Positions 27,486 through 36,070 of a stretch of 64,000 bases of DNA are shown here, piece after piece (position 1 is the stretch's first letter; the number at the start of each line of letters is the position of its first letter). This DNA comes from Hyphomicrobium_A sp964493785 (GTDB taxonomy: Bacteria; Pseudomonadota; Alphaproteobacteria; Rhizobiales; Hyphomicrobiaceae), in the NCBI GenBank assembly GCA_964493785.1, contig CAZBPM010000010.1, positions 1 to 64,000 of the forward strand. Reading direction: 5' to 3'. Below the pieces are notes generated by a model. The model ran no database searches. It worked only from the letters and a program-made list of their open reading frames with translations, and was not told the origin of the DNA. The translations under genes were made by a program, and so were the position numbers.

Positions 27486-28283
27486 ATGACCACGCGCAAG
27501 CCTCCCGCCGGAACGGCGACGCAGCAGACTGCAAAGACCGACACGGCCCGTCCCGTAGCCGCGGGACGTGACGCGTCGCTGCCTGCCGCCTCGTCGGATG
27601 CCGAGGTTGCAGCGTTCATCGCCAGGATGAAGCAGGTTGCGCCGGTTGCAACCGCTGATCGCGGCCGCCTGCTGTTCGCCATGGACGCCACCATGAGCAG
27701 GGCGCCGACATGGGACCTAGCCCTCAGCCTGCAGGGCGAGATGTTCGCGGCGGTGAAGGAGGTCGGCGGCCTCGACGTCCAGCTCATCTATTTTCGTGGC
27801 ACCTCGGAATGCCGTGCATCGAAATGGGTGTCGGACCCCGATGCGCTCGCCCGTCTGATGCGCTCCGTCTCTTGCCAGGGCGGGTTGACCCAGATCGGCA
27901 AGGTGCTGAGCCACGCGCTCGAGGAGAGTGGCCGGCGCCGGATCAATGCCGTCGTCTACGTTGGCGACAGCATGGAGGAAGATGTCGACCATCTCTGCGC
28001 ACGCGCCGGCGAGCTGGCTTTGCTCGGCGTTCCCGTGTTCGTATTCCAGGAAGGCGATGACGAGACCGCTGCACGCGCGTTCCGCGAGATCGCCCGACTG
28101 ACGAAGGGCGCCTTCTGCCGCTTCGACCGCGGCTCCTCACGTCAGTTGCGCGACCTGCTGACCGCTGTCGCGACGTTCGCTGCCGGCGGACGCAAGGCGC
28201 TGCTGGCGCTGGGCAAGCAAAGCAGCGGAGCCGGTGCACGTCTGCTCTTGGATCAGCTCAACCCGGGGGCAGCTCGCACCTGA
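27486..28283 (+). CDS. Von Willebrand factor A-like protein, unknown function
   Basis: A 265-residue protein with a disordered first 35 residues and a VWA-like fold. A MIDAS-type motif reads LLFAMDATMSR, with D67, T69 and S71 in a D-x-T-x-S pattern, followed by VVYVGDSMEEDVDHL where the fold's later acidic cluster is expected. No signal peptide or membrane anchor is seen. It overlaps the next gene by one base (TGATG), which points to a functional pairing with the J-domain membrane protein. I do not know an established role for this pair. Confidence 0.8.
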   Translation: MTTRKPPAGTATQQTAKTDTARPVAAGRDASLPAASSDAEVAAFIARMKQVAPVATADRGRLLFAMDATMSRAPTWDLALSLQGEMFAAVKEVGGLDVQLIYFRGTSECRASKWVSDPDALARLMRSVSCQGGLTQIGKVLSHALEESGRRRINAVVYVGDSMEEDVDHLCARAGELALLGVPVFVFQEGDDETAARAFREIARLTKGAFCRFDRGSSRQLRDLLTAVATFAAGGRKALLALGKQSSGAGARLLLDQLNPGAART

Positions 28284-28996
28284 TGCTGTATCTCGCACTC
28301 GGCCTGGCTGCGCTTTTTCTCGGACTCTACGCCATGCGCGCCTTCTCCAACGCAAACCCCGCCGACGTGGCGCGGCGGTTGCGTGTCGGCGGCGGCATCG
28401 TCTCGCTGGTGGGCGCCGGACTCTTATTCATGCGCGGCATGGCAGCGATCGCGATCCCGGTCGGCATGTTCGGCTCATGGCTCATCTGGGGACGGACGAC
28501 TCCGCCTTGGCTCGGCGGCGGCGGCAATGCACGGCGCACCCCTGGACAGTCTTCTCGCATTGTCACCGACCACCTCGAGATGGAACTCGACCACGATACC
28601 GGCGAAATGCACGGTCGCGTCCTGAAAGGGATGTTCGCGCGGCGCAAGATCGAGACGCTGAGCCCGACCGATCTCGCGCTGCTCTGGCAGGACTGCCGCC
28701 ACGTCGATCCGCAGTCTGCACAGCTGATCGAGGCCTATCTCGACCGCATCTATCCCTCGTGGCGCGAGGATATGGCGCGTGGCGAATCCGACATGAGCCG
28801 CGGCCCCGACGGGCGCATGACCGAGCAAGAGGCGCTGGATATTCTCGGATTGAGCGAGGGCGCGGACGAGGAAGCCATCCGCCGTGCGCACCGCGCTTTG
28901 ATGCTCAAGCTCCACCCGGATCGTGGCGGCTCGACCTATCTCGCGGCCAAGATCAACGAGGCTAAAGACGTGGCGCTCGATGCGCTGAGCAGCTGA
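28283..28996 (+). CDS. Membrane-anchored J-domain protein
   Basis: A 237-residue protein with an N-terminal transmembrane helix (residues 1-20, MLYLALGLAALFLGLYAMRA), a second hydrophobic stretch around 37-70, a central region, and a C-terminal J-domain of about 60 residues with the DnaK-activating HPD at 211-213 (KLHPDRGGSTYLAAKINEAKD). The layout resembles bacterial TIM14/DjlA-like proteins that recruit DnaK to the inner membrane. It is encoded directly after the VWA-like gene, so that protein may be a partner or client. Confidence 0.87.
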   Translation: MLYLALGLAALFLGLYAMRAFSNANPADVARRLRVGGGIVSLVGAGLLFMRGMAAIAIPVGMFGSWLIWGRTTPPWLGGGGNARRTPGQSSRIVTDHLEMELDHDTGEMHGRVLKGMFARRKIETLSPTDLALLWQDCRHVDPQSAQLIEAYLDRIYPSWREDMARGESDMSRGPDGRMTEQEALDILGLSEGADEEAIRRAHRALMLKLHPDRGGSTYLAAKINEAKDVALDALSS

Positions 28997-28999
28997 GCC

Positions 29000-30580
29000 C
29001 TATTCAGCGCGCACCACGAAGCAGTCGATCTTCATCGTCTTCAGCCGCGAGCACGTCTCATTCGCACCGGTCGCGTTGAAGCCGACGAAGCGCGCGCGAT
29101 AGAGCTGGTTGCTACCGCTCTTGAACGGCACGGCGGCGCCTTGATAGCCATCGAGGATCCCGGCGGAGCGTTGCCGCGTAGCCGACATGCGCCGCTCGGC
29201 TTCCGCCGCGTCGCCGTAGGCACCGATCTGGATCTGGAACCCCCCGCGCGATGCCGTCCGCGCTGCCGGAGCCGGCGTGGGGCGCGCCGCCGGAGCGGCG
29301 ACGGGTTCGGGAGCCACACTGGTCGGCTGTGCGCGCTCGATATGCGCTGCCTGCTCCTGCAAGGTCGATGGCCGCAGCGCGCCGGTCTCGGGGACAAAAC
29401 GCGGGAAGCCGAAATCGGCGCTGGCCTTGATCGGCTGGCGCGGCGCCGGATCGCCCGCGGAAGCAATGGCAAACTGCGGTTGCGATGAGCTGGGCGGCGC
29501 CTCCGGACGCGGCGCCCGCGAATTAGAATTGTCGCCGATACGCACCGAGCGCACCTTGGCGACGGCGATCGCGGCATCACGCTCCGGCTGTGCCTGCGGC
29601 TCCTGGCGCGCCACCTGCTGAGGTGGCGGGGCGGCTGGCGTACGCGGCGCCGCTGCAACTGCGCGTGCCTTTGCGGGAACGGGCTGCGGCGCACGAGCCA
29701 CGAGTGAGGGTTTGCGCGTCACCGTCTTCGATGCCTTGGCGAATGCGGCGGACAGCAGCGACTGCATGCGTGCGTTGCGCTCACGCGCGGTGTCGCCGCC
29801 GAACACGGCCGCGACGAGATGCTTTCCGTCGCGCCGCACCGACGAGACGAGATTGAAGCCCGATGCGCGCGTATATCCGGTCTTGATGCCATCGGTGCCG
29901 CTGTAGCGCGTCAACAGCGAGTTGTGGCTCCGGTAGGTCTTGCCGGCGAAGGTGAAGCTGCGCGTCGAAAAAAGTCGGTAGTGCCGCGGGAAGTCGTCCT
30001 GCAGCCGCAACCCGAGCGTGACCATGTCGCGCGCCGTGGTCGTCTGCTCCGGATCGGGCAAGCCCGAGGCGTTGCGGAATGTCGTCCGCGTCATGCCGAT
30101 CTCGCGCGCCTTCTTGGTCATCAGGCGGGCGAAGTTCGATTCCGTCCCGCCGATGTGCATGGCGAGTGCGATCGCGACGTCATTGGCCGATTTGGTGACC
30201 AGCGCCTTGATGGCATCGAGGACCGTCAGCTCCTCGCCCGCGTCCAGGTCGAGCTTGGACGGCGCGGCGGCGGCGCCTTGCGCCGTCATCTTGATCTTGG
30301 TCGCGTAATCGAGGCGTCCCAGCTCGATCAGCTCGAACGTCATATAGAGCGTCATCATCTTGGTGAGCGACGCCGGATAGACCGCCTCGTCCGCATTTTT
30401 ATTGTGCAGCACAGCGCCGGTATTGGCATCCACAACCAGGGATGCGGTCTTCGGCGAGGCGGCTTCTGCACCCTGGTGCATCCACAACAGCAGAGCCATC
30501 GCTAGTGCCGCAAAGAGGGCCTGCCTGATCAGCACGCCAGCTCGTATGCCAGAAACTATGGACGTCGACGCGCCGTACAT
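29000..30580 (-). CDS. D-alanyl-D-alanine carboxypeptidase (DacA/C family) with SPOR domain
   Basis: About 526 residues. A signal peptide ends near the AEAASP segment; the penicillin-binding serine peptidase domain holds the catalytic SLTK (72-75), SAN (132-134) and KTG (234-236). It trims the terminal D-Ala of peptidoglycan stem peptides in the periplasm. Residues about 290-440 are a Pro/Ala/Gln-rich linker, and the last 75 (GGFQIQIGAYGDAAEAERRM and later CFVV) form a SPOR domain that binds denuded glycan at the septum. The combination is common in Hyphomicrobiales. ATG 30580 is used; a GTG one codon earlier is possible. Confidence 0.92.
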   Translation of the reverse strand: MYGASTSIVSGIRAGVLIRQALFAALAMALLLWMHQGAEAASPKTASLVVDANTGAVLHNKNADEAVYPASLTKMMTLYMTFELIELGRLDYATKIKMTAQGAAAAPSKLDLDAGEELTVLDAIKALVTKSANDVAIALAMHIGGTESNFARLMTKKAREIGMTRTTFRNASGLPDPEQTTTARDMVTLGLRLQDDFPRHYRLFSTRSFTFAGKTYRSHNSLLTRYSGTDGIKTGYTRASGFNLVSSVRRDGKHLVAAVFGGDTARERNARMQSLLSAAFAKASKTVTRKPSLVARAPQPVPAKARAVAAAPRTPAAPPPQQVARQEPQAQPERDAAIAVAKVRSVRIGDNSNSRAPRPEAPPSSSQPQFAIASAGDPAPRQPIKASADFGFPRFVPETGALRPSTLQEQAAHIERAQPTSVAPEPVAAPAARPTPAPAARTASRGGFQIQIGAYGDAAEAERRMSATRQRSAGILDGYQGAAVPFKSGSNQLYRARFVGFNATGANETCSRLKTMKIDCFVVRAE

Positions 30581-30820
30581 CACCCGACTATCTCACCCGT
30601 CTGCGCGCAGCCCGACGACCATTGAAAAGTGCGGCGTCAGAACGGGTTACGCGGAACGCTGGGAACTTACCGTTATGCTGGACGCAGCCTGAAAGGAGCA
30701 TCGTTTTGGGCCCTTTTTGGGGCGCCTTCCGCACACGTGCGAACGCTGCAACCGATTAGACCTGTCCAATGCGCACCATAACCCCGACGGTTCTTCGGTG
30801 AGGTTAACCGGGCAACCGAT

Positions 30821-30839
30821 CGCTGCTTATATTGCAGCG
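30821..30839. promoter_or_regulatory. Dyad CGCTGC-N7-GCAGCG upstream of the phasin gene
   Basis: Perfect 6-base arms around TTATATT, with an overlapping smaller palindrome TTGCAGCGCAA (30832-30842). PhaR repressors of phasin genes bind CTGC..GCAG dyads, usually with a shorter spacer, so this is a candidate operator. It lies 10 bases before the proposed -35 element. The rest of the 373-base gap 30584-30956 contains GC-rich repeats (GGACC at 30880 and GGTCC/GGACC near 30893-30905) but no gene. Confidence 0.35.
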
Positions 30840-30849
30840 CAAAAAGAAC

Positions 30850-30877
30850 TTGAAGATTTGTGCATTGCGGATAAAAA
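30850..30877 (+). promoter_or_regulatory. Possible phasin promoter
   Basis: TTGAAG (30850-30855), 16-base spacer, TAAAAA (30872-30877). This is a fair sigma-70-like match in the AT-richest part of the gap and would give a leader of about 75 bases before the phasin ATG at 30957. Confidence 0.35.
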
Positions 30878-30956
30878 TGGACCCCGGGTGAGGTCCTTGC
30901 CGGACCGGGGGCACTGCGCACGTTTCGATAGTATCTCTAAGGATACGGATGGCACC

Positions 30957-31286
30957 ATGATTAAGAACTTCGAAGACATGCAGAAGCTCAGTCAGACGAA
31001 CGTCGACAGCGCCATGAAGATTTTCGGCGAGTGGAACAAGAGCTGGCAGGCAATTGCCGCCGAGATGAGCGACTATACCAAGCGCTCGTTCGAGGAAGGC
31101 AGCTCGACCATGGAAAAGCTGATGGCCTCTAAGTCCGTTGAGCAGGCTGTCGAAATCCAGACCAGCTACGCCAAGCGCGCCTACGACGACTATATGCAGC
31201 AGGTTTCCAAGATCGGTGGCATGTACGCTACGCTGGCCAAAGAGGCCTACAAGCCGGTCGAGAAGATCCTCCAGAACGGCGCCTGA
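30957..31286 (+). CDS. Phasin family protein
   Basis: A 109-residue, almost wholly alpha-helical amphipathic protein of the Phasin_2 type, with KIFGEWNKSWQAIAAEMSDY, SSTMEKLMASKSVEQAVEIQ and YAKRAYDDYMQQ. Phasins coat polyhydroxyalkanoate granules; some members are instead general surface-active or stress proteins, and no PHA synthesis gene is in this window. The gene is single, with a candidate PhaR-like dyad upstream and a strong terminator directly after it. Start ATG 30957 is fixed by the family N-terminus; the ribosome site AAGGA is rather distant. Confidence 0.9.
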   Translation: MIKNFEDMQKLSQTNVDSAMKIFGEWNKSWQAIAAEMSDYTKRSFEEGSSTMEKLMASKSVEQAVEIQTSYAKRAYDDYMQQVSKIGGMYATLAKEAYKPVEKILQNGA

Positions 31287-31323
31287 GCCTCCTCGTCGCA
31301 GTCGGTGCGGCATCAAAAACAAG

Positions 31324-31349
31324 GGCCCGGCGGACGCCGGGCCTTTTTT
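31324..31349 (+). terminator. Intrinsic terminator of the phasin gene
   Basis: GGCCCGGC (31324-31331) and GCCGGGCC (31336-31343) make a perfect 8-bp stem with loop GGAC, followed by six T residues, 38 bases after the stop codon. Confidence 0.92.
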
Positions 31350-31572
31350 GTGTCCGCTTGCCTCCCCATCATATCAGTCCAGGCCCAGGGGCCATGGAGG
31401 GGCCGGGTGTACTCCGCCAGCATTTTCGTCCCCAAAACGATCTCTGGACGGCGAGCGAGGGCGATTTGCAGCCGCGGTCGCCGTTGCGTATCGTGAGGGA
31501 TCAGAAAGCGCGAGAGCGCGTTAGGAAATTCGGGCCGGTGCAAAGCACGGCCCCAGGGCGGACGCTGCAAGA

Positions 31573-31962
31573 ATGACGATGACGCTGGGGGTGTCGGGTC
31601 AGTGGACCGGCGCCAAGAACGATCCACCGGGACAGGAGCCGCCGGGCCGAGACGGCGGCAAGGAGGATGGTCGCACTGGCATTGCCACCAAGACTCGGCC
31701 GAAGACCAAGAAGCCTAGCCTCTACAAGGTGCTTCTGTTGAACGACGACTACACGCCAATGGAATTCGTCGTTCTCGTGCTCGAGAAGTACTTTGCTAAG
31801 GGACGCGATGAGGCGACGCGCATTATGCTTCACGTGCATCACAAGGGCGTTGGGATCTGTGGCGTCTACCCATATGAGGTCGCAGAAACCAAAGTTACGC
31901 AAGTCATGGATTTTTCACGACAGAACGGTCATCCTCTTCAGTGCACCATGGAGAAAGAGTAG
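31573..31962 (+). CDS. clpS: ClpS, N-end rule adaptor for ClpAP
   Basis: A 129-residue adaptor. A disordered Gly/Lys-rich tail of about 48 residues precedes the ClpS core, which begins YKVLLLNDDYTPMEFVV; the DD and nearby residues form the pocket for Phe, Leu, Trp or Tyr N-termini. LHVHHKGVGICGVYPYEVAE is the second family block. It loads N-degron substrates on ClpA, encoded eight bases downstream, so the pair is an operon. The extended N-terminal tail is the part that inserts into the ClpA pore. Confidence 0.95.
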   Translation: MTMTLGVSGQWTGAKNDPPGQEPPGRDGGKEDGRTGIATKTRPKTKKPSLYKVLLLNDDYTPMEFVVLVLEKYFAKGRDEATRIMLHVHHKGVGICGVYPYEVAETKVTQVMDFSRQNGHPLQCTMEKE

Positions 31963-31969
31963 GTAAGCC

Positions 31970-34420
31970 TTGCCATCGTTCTCGAAGAGCCTGGAAAGCG
32001 CCCTGCACCGGGCGCTCGAAGCCGCCAACGAGCGCAGCCACGAATACGCGACGCTCGAACACTTGTTGCTAGCTCTTCTCGACGACCGAGACGCCGCCGC
32101 GGTCATGCGGGCCTGTACGGTTGATCTCGATACGCTGCGCTCGCGCGTAACGAATTATCTCGATAACGACCTTACCGCACTCGTCTCCAAGGAGGCGACC
32201 GAGGCGCAGCCGACGACCGGCTTCCAGCGCGTCATTCATCGTGCCGTGGTGCACGTGCAATCTTCCGGGCGCGAGGAGGTCACCGGCGCCAACGTGCTCG
32301 TCGCCATCTTTGCCGAGCGCGAGAGCCATGCCGCGTACTTCCTGCAGGAGCAGGAGATGACGCGCTTCGACGCCGTGCAGTACATCAGCCACGGTATCGC
32401 CAAGCGCCCCGGCATGACCGAGCCGCGCCACGTTCGTGGTGTCGACGAGGAGCAGCAGGAGGGCGAGGAGCGCAAACCCGGCCAGGACGCGCTGAACACC
32501 TACTGCGTCAACCTCAATCGCAAGGCCCGTGACGGCAAGATCGATCCGCTGATCGGGCGCGAGCAGGAGGTGCTGCGCACCATCCAGGTTCTCTGCCGTC
32601 GTCAGAAGAACAATCCTCTGCTCGTCGGTGATCCCGGCGTCGGCAAGACCGCCATCGCGGAAGGCCTCGCCCGCAAGATCATCAAGGGCGAGGTGCCCGA
32701 GGTGCTGCTGGACGCCACGATCTTCGCGCTCGACATGGGCGCGCTGCTCGCCGGCACCCGCTATCGCGGCGACTTCGAGGAGCGTCTCAAGGCCGTGATG
32801 AAGGAGATCGAGAACTATCCGGGCTCGATCCTGTTCATCGACGAGATCCACACCGTCATCGGTGCCGGCGCCACGTCCGGCGGCGCGATGGATGCTTCGA
32901 ACCTCCTGAAGCCGGCGCTCCAGTCGGGCAGCGTGCGCTGCATCGGCTCGACCACCTATAAGGAGTATCGCCAGCACTTCGAGAAGGATCGAGCACTCGT
33001 TCGCCGCTTCCAGAAGATCGACGTCAAGGAGCCGACGGTCGAGGATTCGATTGCGATCCTGAAGGGCCTGAAGCCCTACTTCGAGAGCTTCCACAAGCTC
33101 AAGTACACCAACGAGGCCATCCGCACCGCAGTGGAGCTATCGGCGAAGTACCTGCACGACCGCAAGCTGCCCGATAAGGCGATCGACGTGATCGACGAGA
33201 CGGGCGCCTCGCAGATGCTCGTGCCGGAAGGCAAGCGCAAGAAGAAGATCACCGTGAAGGAGATCGAGGCGACCATCGCCACGATGGCGCGCATCCCGCC
33301 GAAGACCGTCACAAAGTCCGACGCCGAGGTTCTCATCAACCTCCAGAAGGATTTGAAGCGCGTCGTGTTCGGACAGGATCAGGCGATCGAGGCGCTATCC
33401 GCCGCGATCAAGCTGTCGCGCGCCGGACTGCGTGAGCCGGAGAAGCCGATCGGCTGCTACCTGTTCTCCGGTCCGACCGGCGTCGGCAAAACCGAAGTCG
33501 CCAAGCAGCTCGCCGACCTCATGGGCATCGAGCTGCTCCGCTTCGACATGTCGGAATACATGGAGAAGCACACCGTGAGCCGCCTCATCGGCGCGCCTCC
33601 CGGCTACGTCGGCTTCGACCAGGGCGGCCTCCTGACCGATGGCGTCGACCAGCATCCGCACTGCGTGCTGCTGCTCGACGAGATCGAGAAGGCGCATCCG
33701 GACCTCTACAACATCCTTTTGCAGGTGATGGATCACGGCAAGCTCACCGACCACAACGGCAAGTCTGTCGACTTCCGCAACGTCGTCCTCATCATGACGA
33801 CCAACGCGGGTGCTTCCGACATGGCCAAGCCTGCGAGGGGCTTCAACTCCTCCAAGCGCACCGGCGAAGACCCCGATGCGATCAACCGGATGTTCACGCC
33901 CGAGTTCCGCAACCGACTCGACGCGGTCGTGCCCTTCGCCGGCCTGCCGCCGGAGGTCATCACCATGGTCGTCGAGAAGTTCATCTTCCAGCTCGAAGCC
34001 CAGCTCGCCGATCGTGGCGTTCTGATCGAACTGGGCGAGGACGCGACGCGTTGGTTGGCGGAGAAGGGTTACGACGAAAAGTTCGGCGCCCGTCCGCTCG
34101 CACGTGTCATCCAGGAGCACATCAAGAAGCCGCTTGCCGACGAGTTGCTGTTCGGCAGGCTGGAGCATGGCGGCACTGTCAAAGTCCTCGTTGTCGGCAA
34201 AGGCGAGGATCGCAAGCTCTCGTTCGAGTTCCTGGCGCCCGATCCGACCAAGCGCGCCAAGGGCAAGGCTGCTGACGACGACGAGGATGGCGACGACGAG
34301 GACGAGCCGCAGGCTGTGCTTGTCGAAACTGCGCCGCGCAAAGCTCTTCCGGGGCCCAAAGAGCGCAAGCCCAAGTCGGGCGGTGCCGTTCCCAACGTCC
34401 CGCGCCGCAAGGACGAGTAG
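31970..34420 (+). CDS. clpA: ClpA, ATP-dependent unfoldase subunit
   Basis: An 816-residue AAA+ chaperone that unfolds substrates for ClpP. The N-domain (about 1-145) has the double Clp_N repeat (ALHRALEAANERSHEYATLE). The first AAA module has GDPGVGKT and the ILFIDEIHTVIGAG Walker B; the second has GPTGVGKT and LLDEIEKAHPD, plus the YVGFDQGGLLTDGVDQ pore-loop region. There is no ClpB-type middle coiled coil. The tail of about 60 residues is acidic then basic and disordered. The start is TTG at 31970 with GTAGG upstream, giving the conserved MPSFSKSLE N-terminus; no in-frame ATG fits. Confidence 0.95.
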   Translation: MPSFSKSLESALHRALEAANERSHEYATLEHLLLALLDDRDAAAVMRACTVDLDTLRSRVTNYLDNDLTALVSKEATEAQPTTGFQRVIHRAVVHVQSSGREEVTGANVLVAIFAERESHAAYFLQEQEMTRFDAVQYISHGIAKRPGMTEPRHVRGVDEEQQEGEERKPGQDALNTYCVNLNRKARDGKIDPLIGREQEVLRTIQVLCRRQKNNPLLVGDPGVGKTAIAEGLARKIIKGEVPEVLLDATIFALDMGALLAGTRYRGDFEERLKAVMKEIENYPGSILFIDEIHTVIGAGATSGGAMDASNLLKPALQSGSVRCIGSTTYKEYRQHFEKDRALVRRFQKIDVKEPTVEDSIAILKGLKPYFESFHKLKYTNEAIRTAVELSAKYLHDRKLPDKAIDVIDETGASQMLVPEGKRKKKITVKEIEATIATMARIPPKTVTKSDAEVLINLQKDLKRVVFGQDQAIEALSAAIKLSRAGLREPEKPIGCYLFSGPTGVGKTEVAKQLADLMGIELLRFDMSEYMEKHTVSRLIGAPPGYVGFDQGGLLTDGVDQHPHCVLLLDEIEKAHPDLYNILLQVMDHGKLTDHNGKSVDFRNVVLIMTTNAGASDMAKPARGFNSSKRTGEDPDAINRMFTPEFRNRLDAVVPFAGLPPEVITMVVEKFIFQLEAQLADRGVLIELGEDATRWLAEKGYDEKFGARPLARVIQEHIKKPLADELLFGRLEHGGTVKVLVVGKGEDRKLSFEFLAPDPTKRAKGKAADDDEDGDDEDEPQAVLVETAPRKALPGPKERKPKSGGAVPNVPRRKDE

Positions 34421-34452
34421 TCCGCGGACGCAGGCAGCATTGCAGAAACGAA

Positions 34453-34480
34453 AAAGCGCCGGAGGAAACTCCGGCGCTTT
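34453..34480. terminator. Bidirectional terminator after clpA
   Basis: AAAGCGCCGGAG (34453-34464) and CTCCGGCGCTTT (34469-34480) form a perfect 12-bp stem with a GAAA tetraloop. On the plus strand it is followed by GTTGTTG; on the minus strand by TTTTTCG. It therefore serves clpA and the convergent small secreted protein gene. Confidence 0.9.
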
Positions 34481-34531
34481 GTTGTTGCGGGCCTGGGCCT
34501 GCTGCTGTGTGTACTCCGCATCGAGCACCGC

Positions 34532-34705
34532 TCAGCAGATGACGGAGTCCTTCTTGCCTTTGAGGCGGCACTTGAGAACCTGCTTGGCGGCCTTGGCGAC
34601 GCCGACCGAGTCGCGAACGAAATTTCTGAAAATACCGGCCTGCGAAGGCACGGCCGAGCCGGCAAACATCCCGGCGACGAGGGCGGCGATAACGATCTGC
34701 TTCAT
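34532..34705 (-). CDS. Small secreted protein, unknown function
   Basis: A 57-residue protein. Residues 1-23 form a signal peptide (MKQIVIAALVAGMFAGSAVP, cleavage after SQA), leaving about 34 mature residues that are basic and carry two cysteines (VLKCRLKGKKDSVIC), perhaps a disulfide hairpin. GGAG six bases before ATG 34705 supports it as a real gene, and the terminator at 34453-34480 closes it. I do not recognise the family. Confidence 0.65.
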   Translation of the reverse strand: MKQIVIAALVAGMFAGSAVPSQAGIFRNFVRDSVGVAKAAKQVLKCRLKGKKDSVIC

Positions 34706-34786
34706 GACGAGCTCCACCGAAACGATCCAAATGTCCGATGGAGCTGTCCTAAAGATCGGCGTGGGCGCCCGCAGTTCCCCGCGATA

Positions 34787-35833
34787 CTATTGCGCCGTGT
34801 AGTCGATAAGCGTTTCGCGCCACTCGCGCCTCATCCGCCCTTGCCGATAGGCATGCTCGAACAATGCCCGCATGTACGCTGAATCGAAATCGGCGCGCTG
34901 CCCCTCGATGTTAAGGCGCGCGCGCGGTGACGCTATGAGCGTATGTGCCGCCTTGAGCTGCCCTCCGGCGAAGAAATCGTAGGCCGGGAAAAGCCGTGCG
35001 CCTGCCGGTGCCGTGCCAGACGTCAAGGCCGCGGCCGCTGCGTACTGCTCGCCCTCGTCGGCGAACACGACGCCGTTGTGAATGAGGTAGGCGGCCGTCA
35101 GAACCATGCTGAGCTTCGGCGCTGACAGAAACGGCTCGCCCGCACCGAGTCGGCGAAACGCGGGATTGCGAGCCACCTTCGATCCGCCTTTCAGCCCTGC
35201 CTTCTCGGGATCGACGTAACGCGTCAGATCGACCGAGGCGATGAGCACGTCGGCGATGAGAGCCCGCGCATCGCGACGCCGGCTGGCGGCGATCGCGCCG
35301 AGGTCCCACACCGTTTCCAGCCGCGCGGCCGAGCCCGGCAGCGCGACGAGCAATCGTGCGCCGGACTCATGGCGCCGCGCGATAGCCTCGATGGCATCCG
35401 CGTCGAGATAAGAGACGGCACGCAGTGCCAGTTCGCGAGCAGTGCCGACGCTGCAGGTGAATATGTCGACGATTGCGCGATCCCCATCGTCACCAAGGAA
35501 CGCGAATGGCGCGACCAGCACGCTCATGCCCGCCGCCGTCACTACGGAGAATTGCGGACGAGTGCCGGTCTGGCCCCAGCCGACGATGAGCCCCGCACCA
35601 TAGGCCGCCTTGAGACGACTGTCCGAAAGCGCCAGTACGGCACCCTCGACCGTGGGTCGTGCGCGCGTCGCTAGTCGCGCCTCGTTCTGCGCGACGATGA
35701 CGGTTTCCTCGACTGTCGCCGGCTGCGGTGGGCTCCAGCATTGTCCGACATGGGCAGGCTGCGCCGACGCGGCCGCTCCGACGAGCGACACGAACGCGGT
35801 GACTGCCATCGCAAGCGCGACTGCCGCCCTCAA
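34787..35833 (-). CDS. Patatin-like protein with lost catalytic residues (predicted pseudoenzyme), secreted
   Basis: A 348-residue protein with a signal peptide (1-24). From residue 65 it follows exported bacterial patatin-like phospholipases: KAAYGAGLIVGWGQTGTRPQ, SVVTAAGMSVLVAPFAFLG, VWDLGAIAASRR and FDSAYMRALFEHAYRQGR. In active relatives the first block starts GGGA(N/K)G and the second reads TG(V/I)STGAL. Here the oxyanion glycines are DSRLKA (71-76) and the nucleophile position is G102. No DGG/DGA motif is seen at the catalytic Asp region. It is therefore probably a non-hydrolytic binding protein. TTG start with GGAGA eight bases upstream. Confidence 0.8.
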   Translation of the reverse strand: MRAAVALAMAVTAFVSLVGAAASAQPAHVGQCWSPPQPATVEETVIVAQNEARLATRARPTVEGAVLALSDSRLKAAYGAGLIVGWGQTGTRPQFSVVTAAGMSVLVAPFAFLGDDGDRAIVDIFTCSVGTARELALRAVSYLDADAIEAIARRHESGARLLVALPGSAARLETVWDLGAIAASRRRDARALIADVLIASVDLTRYVDPEKAGLKGGSKVARNPAFRRLGAGEPFLSAPKLSMVLTAAYLIHNGVVFADEGEQYAAAAALTSGTAPAGARLFPAYDFFAGGQLKAAHTLIASPRARLNIEGQRADFDSAYMRALFEHAYRQGRMRREWRETLIDYTAQ

Positions 35834-36070
35834 CGCAGTTCTCTCCGCAGCATGTGTCCTCGCGCCATCCCTCAGGATCCCCCCGCGCTAAGACCACATG
35901 TGGGCACATTCATGTCGGCAGGCCCAATATGGCGAACGGACGATATCCTATTGCGGCGGCGCCACTTACCGGCGCGGGCCGGCCTCCGCTGCTATTCGAA
36001 ACTGATGATTCGCAATAGCGCCCGGGCATGCGTAGATTGCGGCAAAAGAACAGGGGTTGGGGGAACGCAC

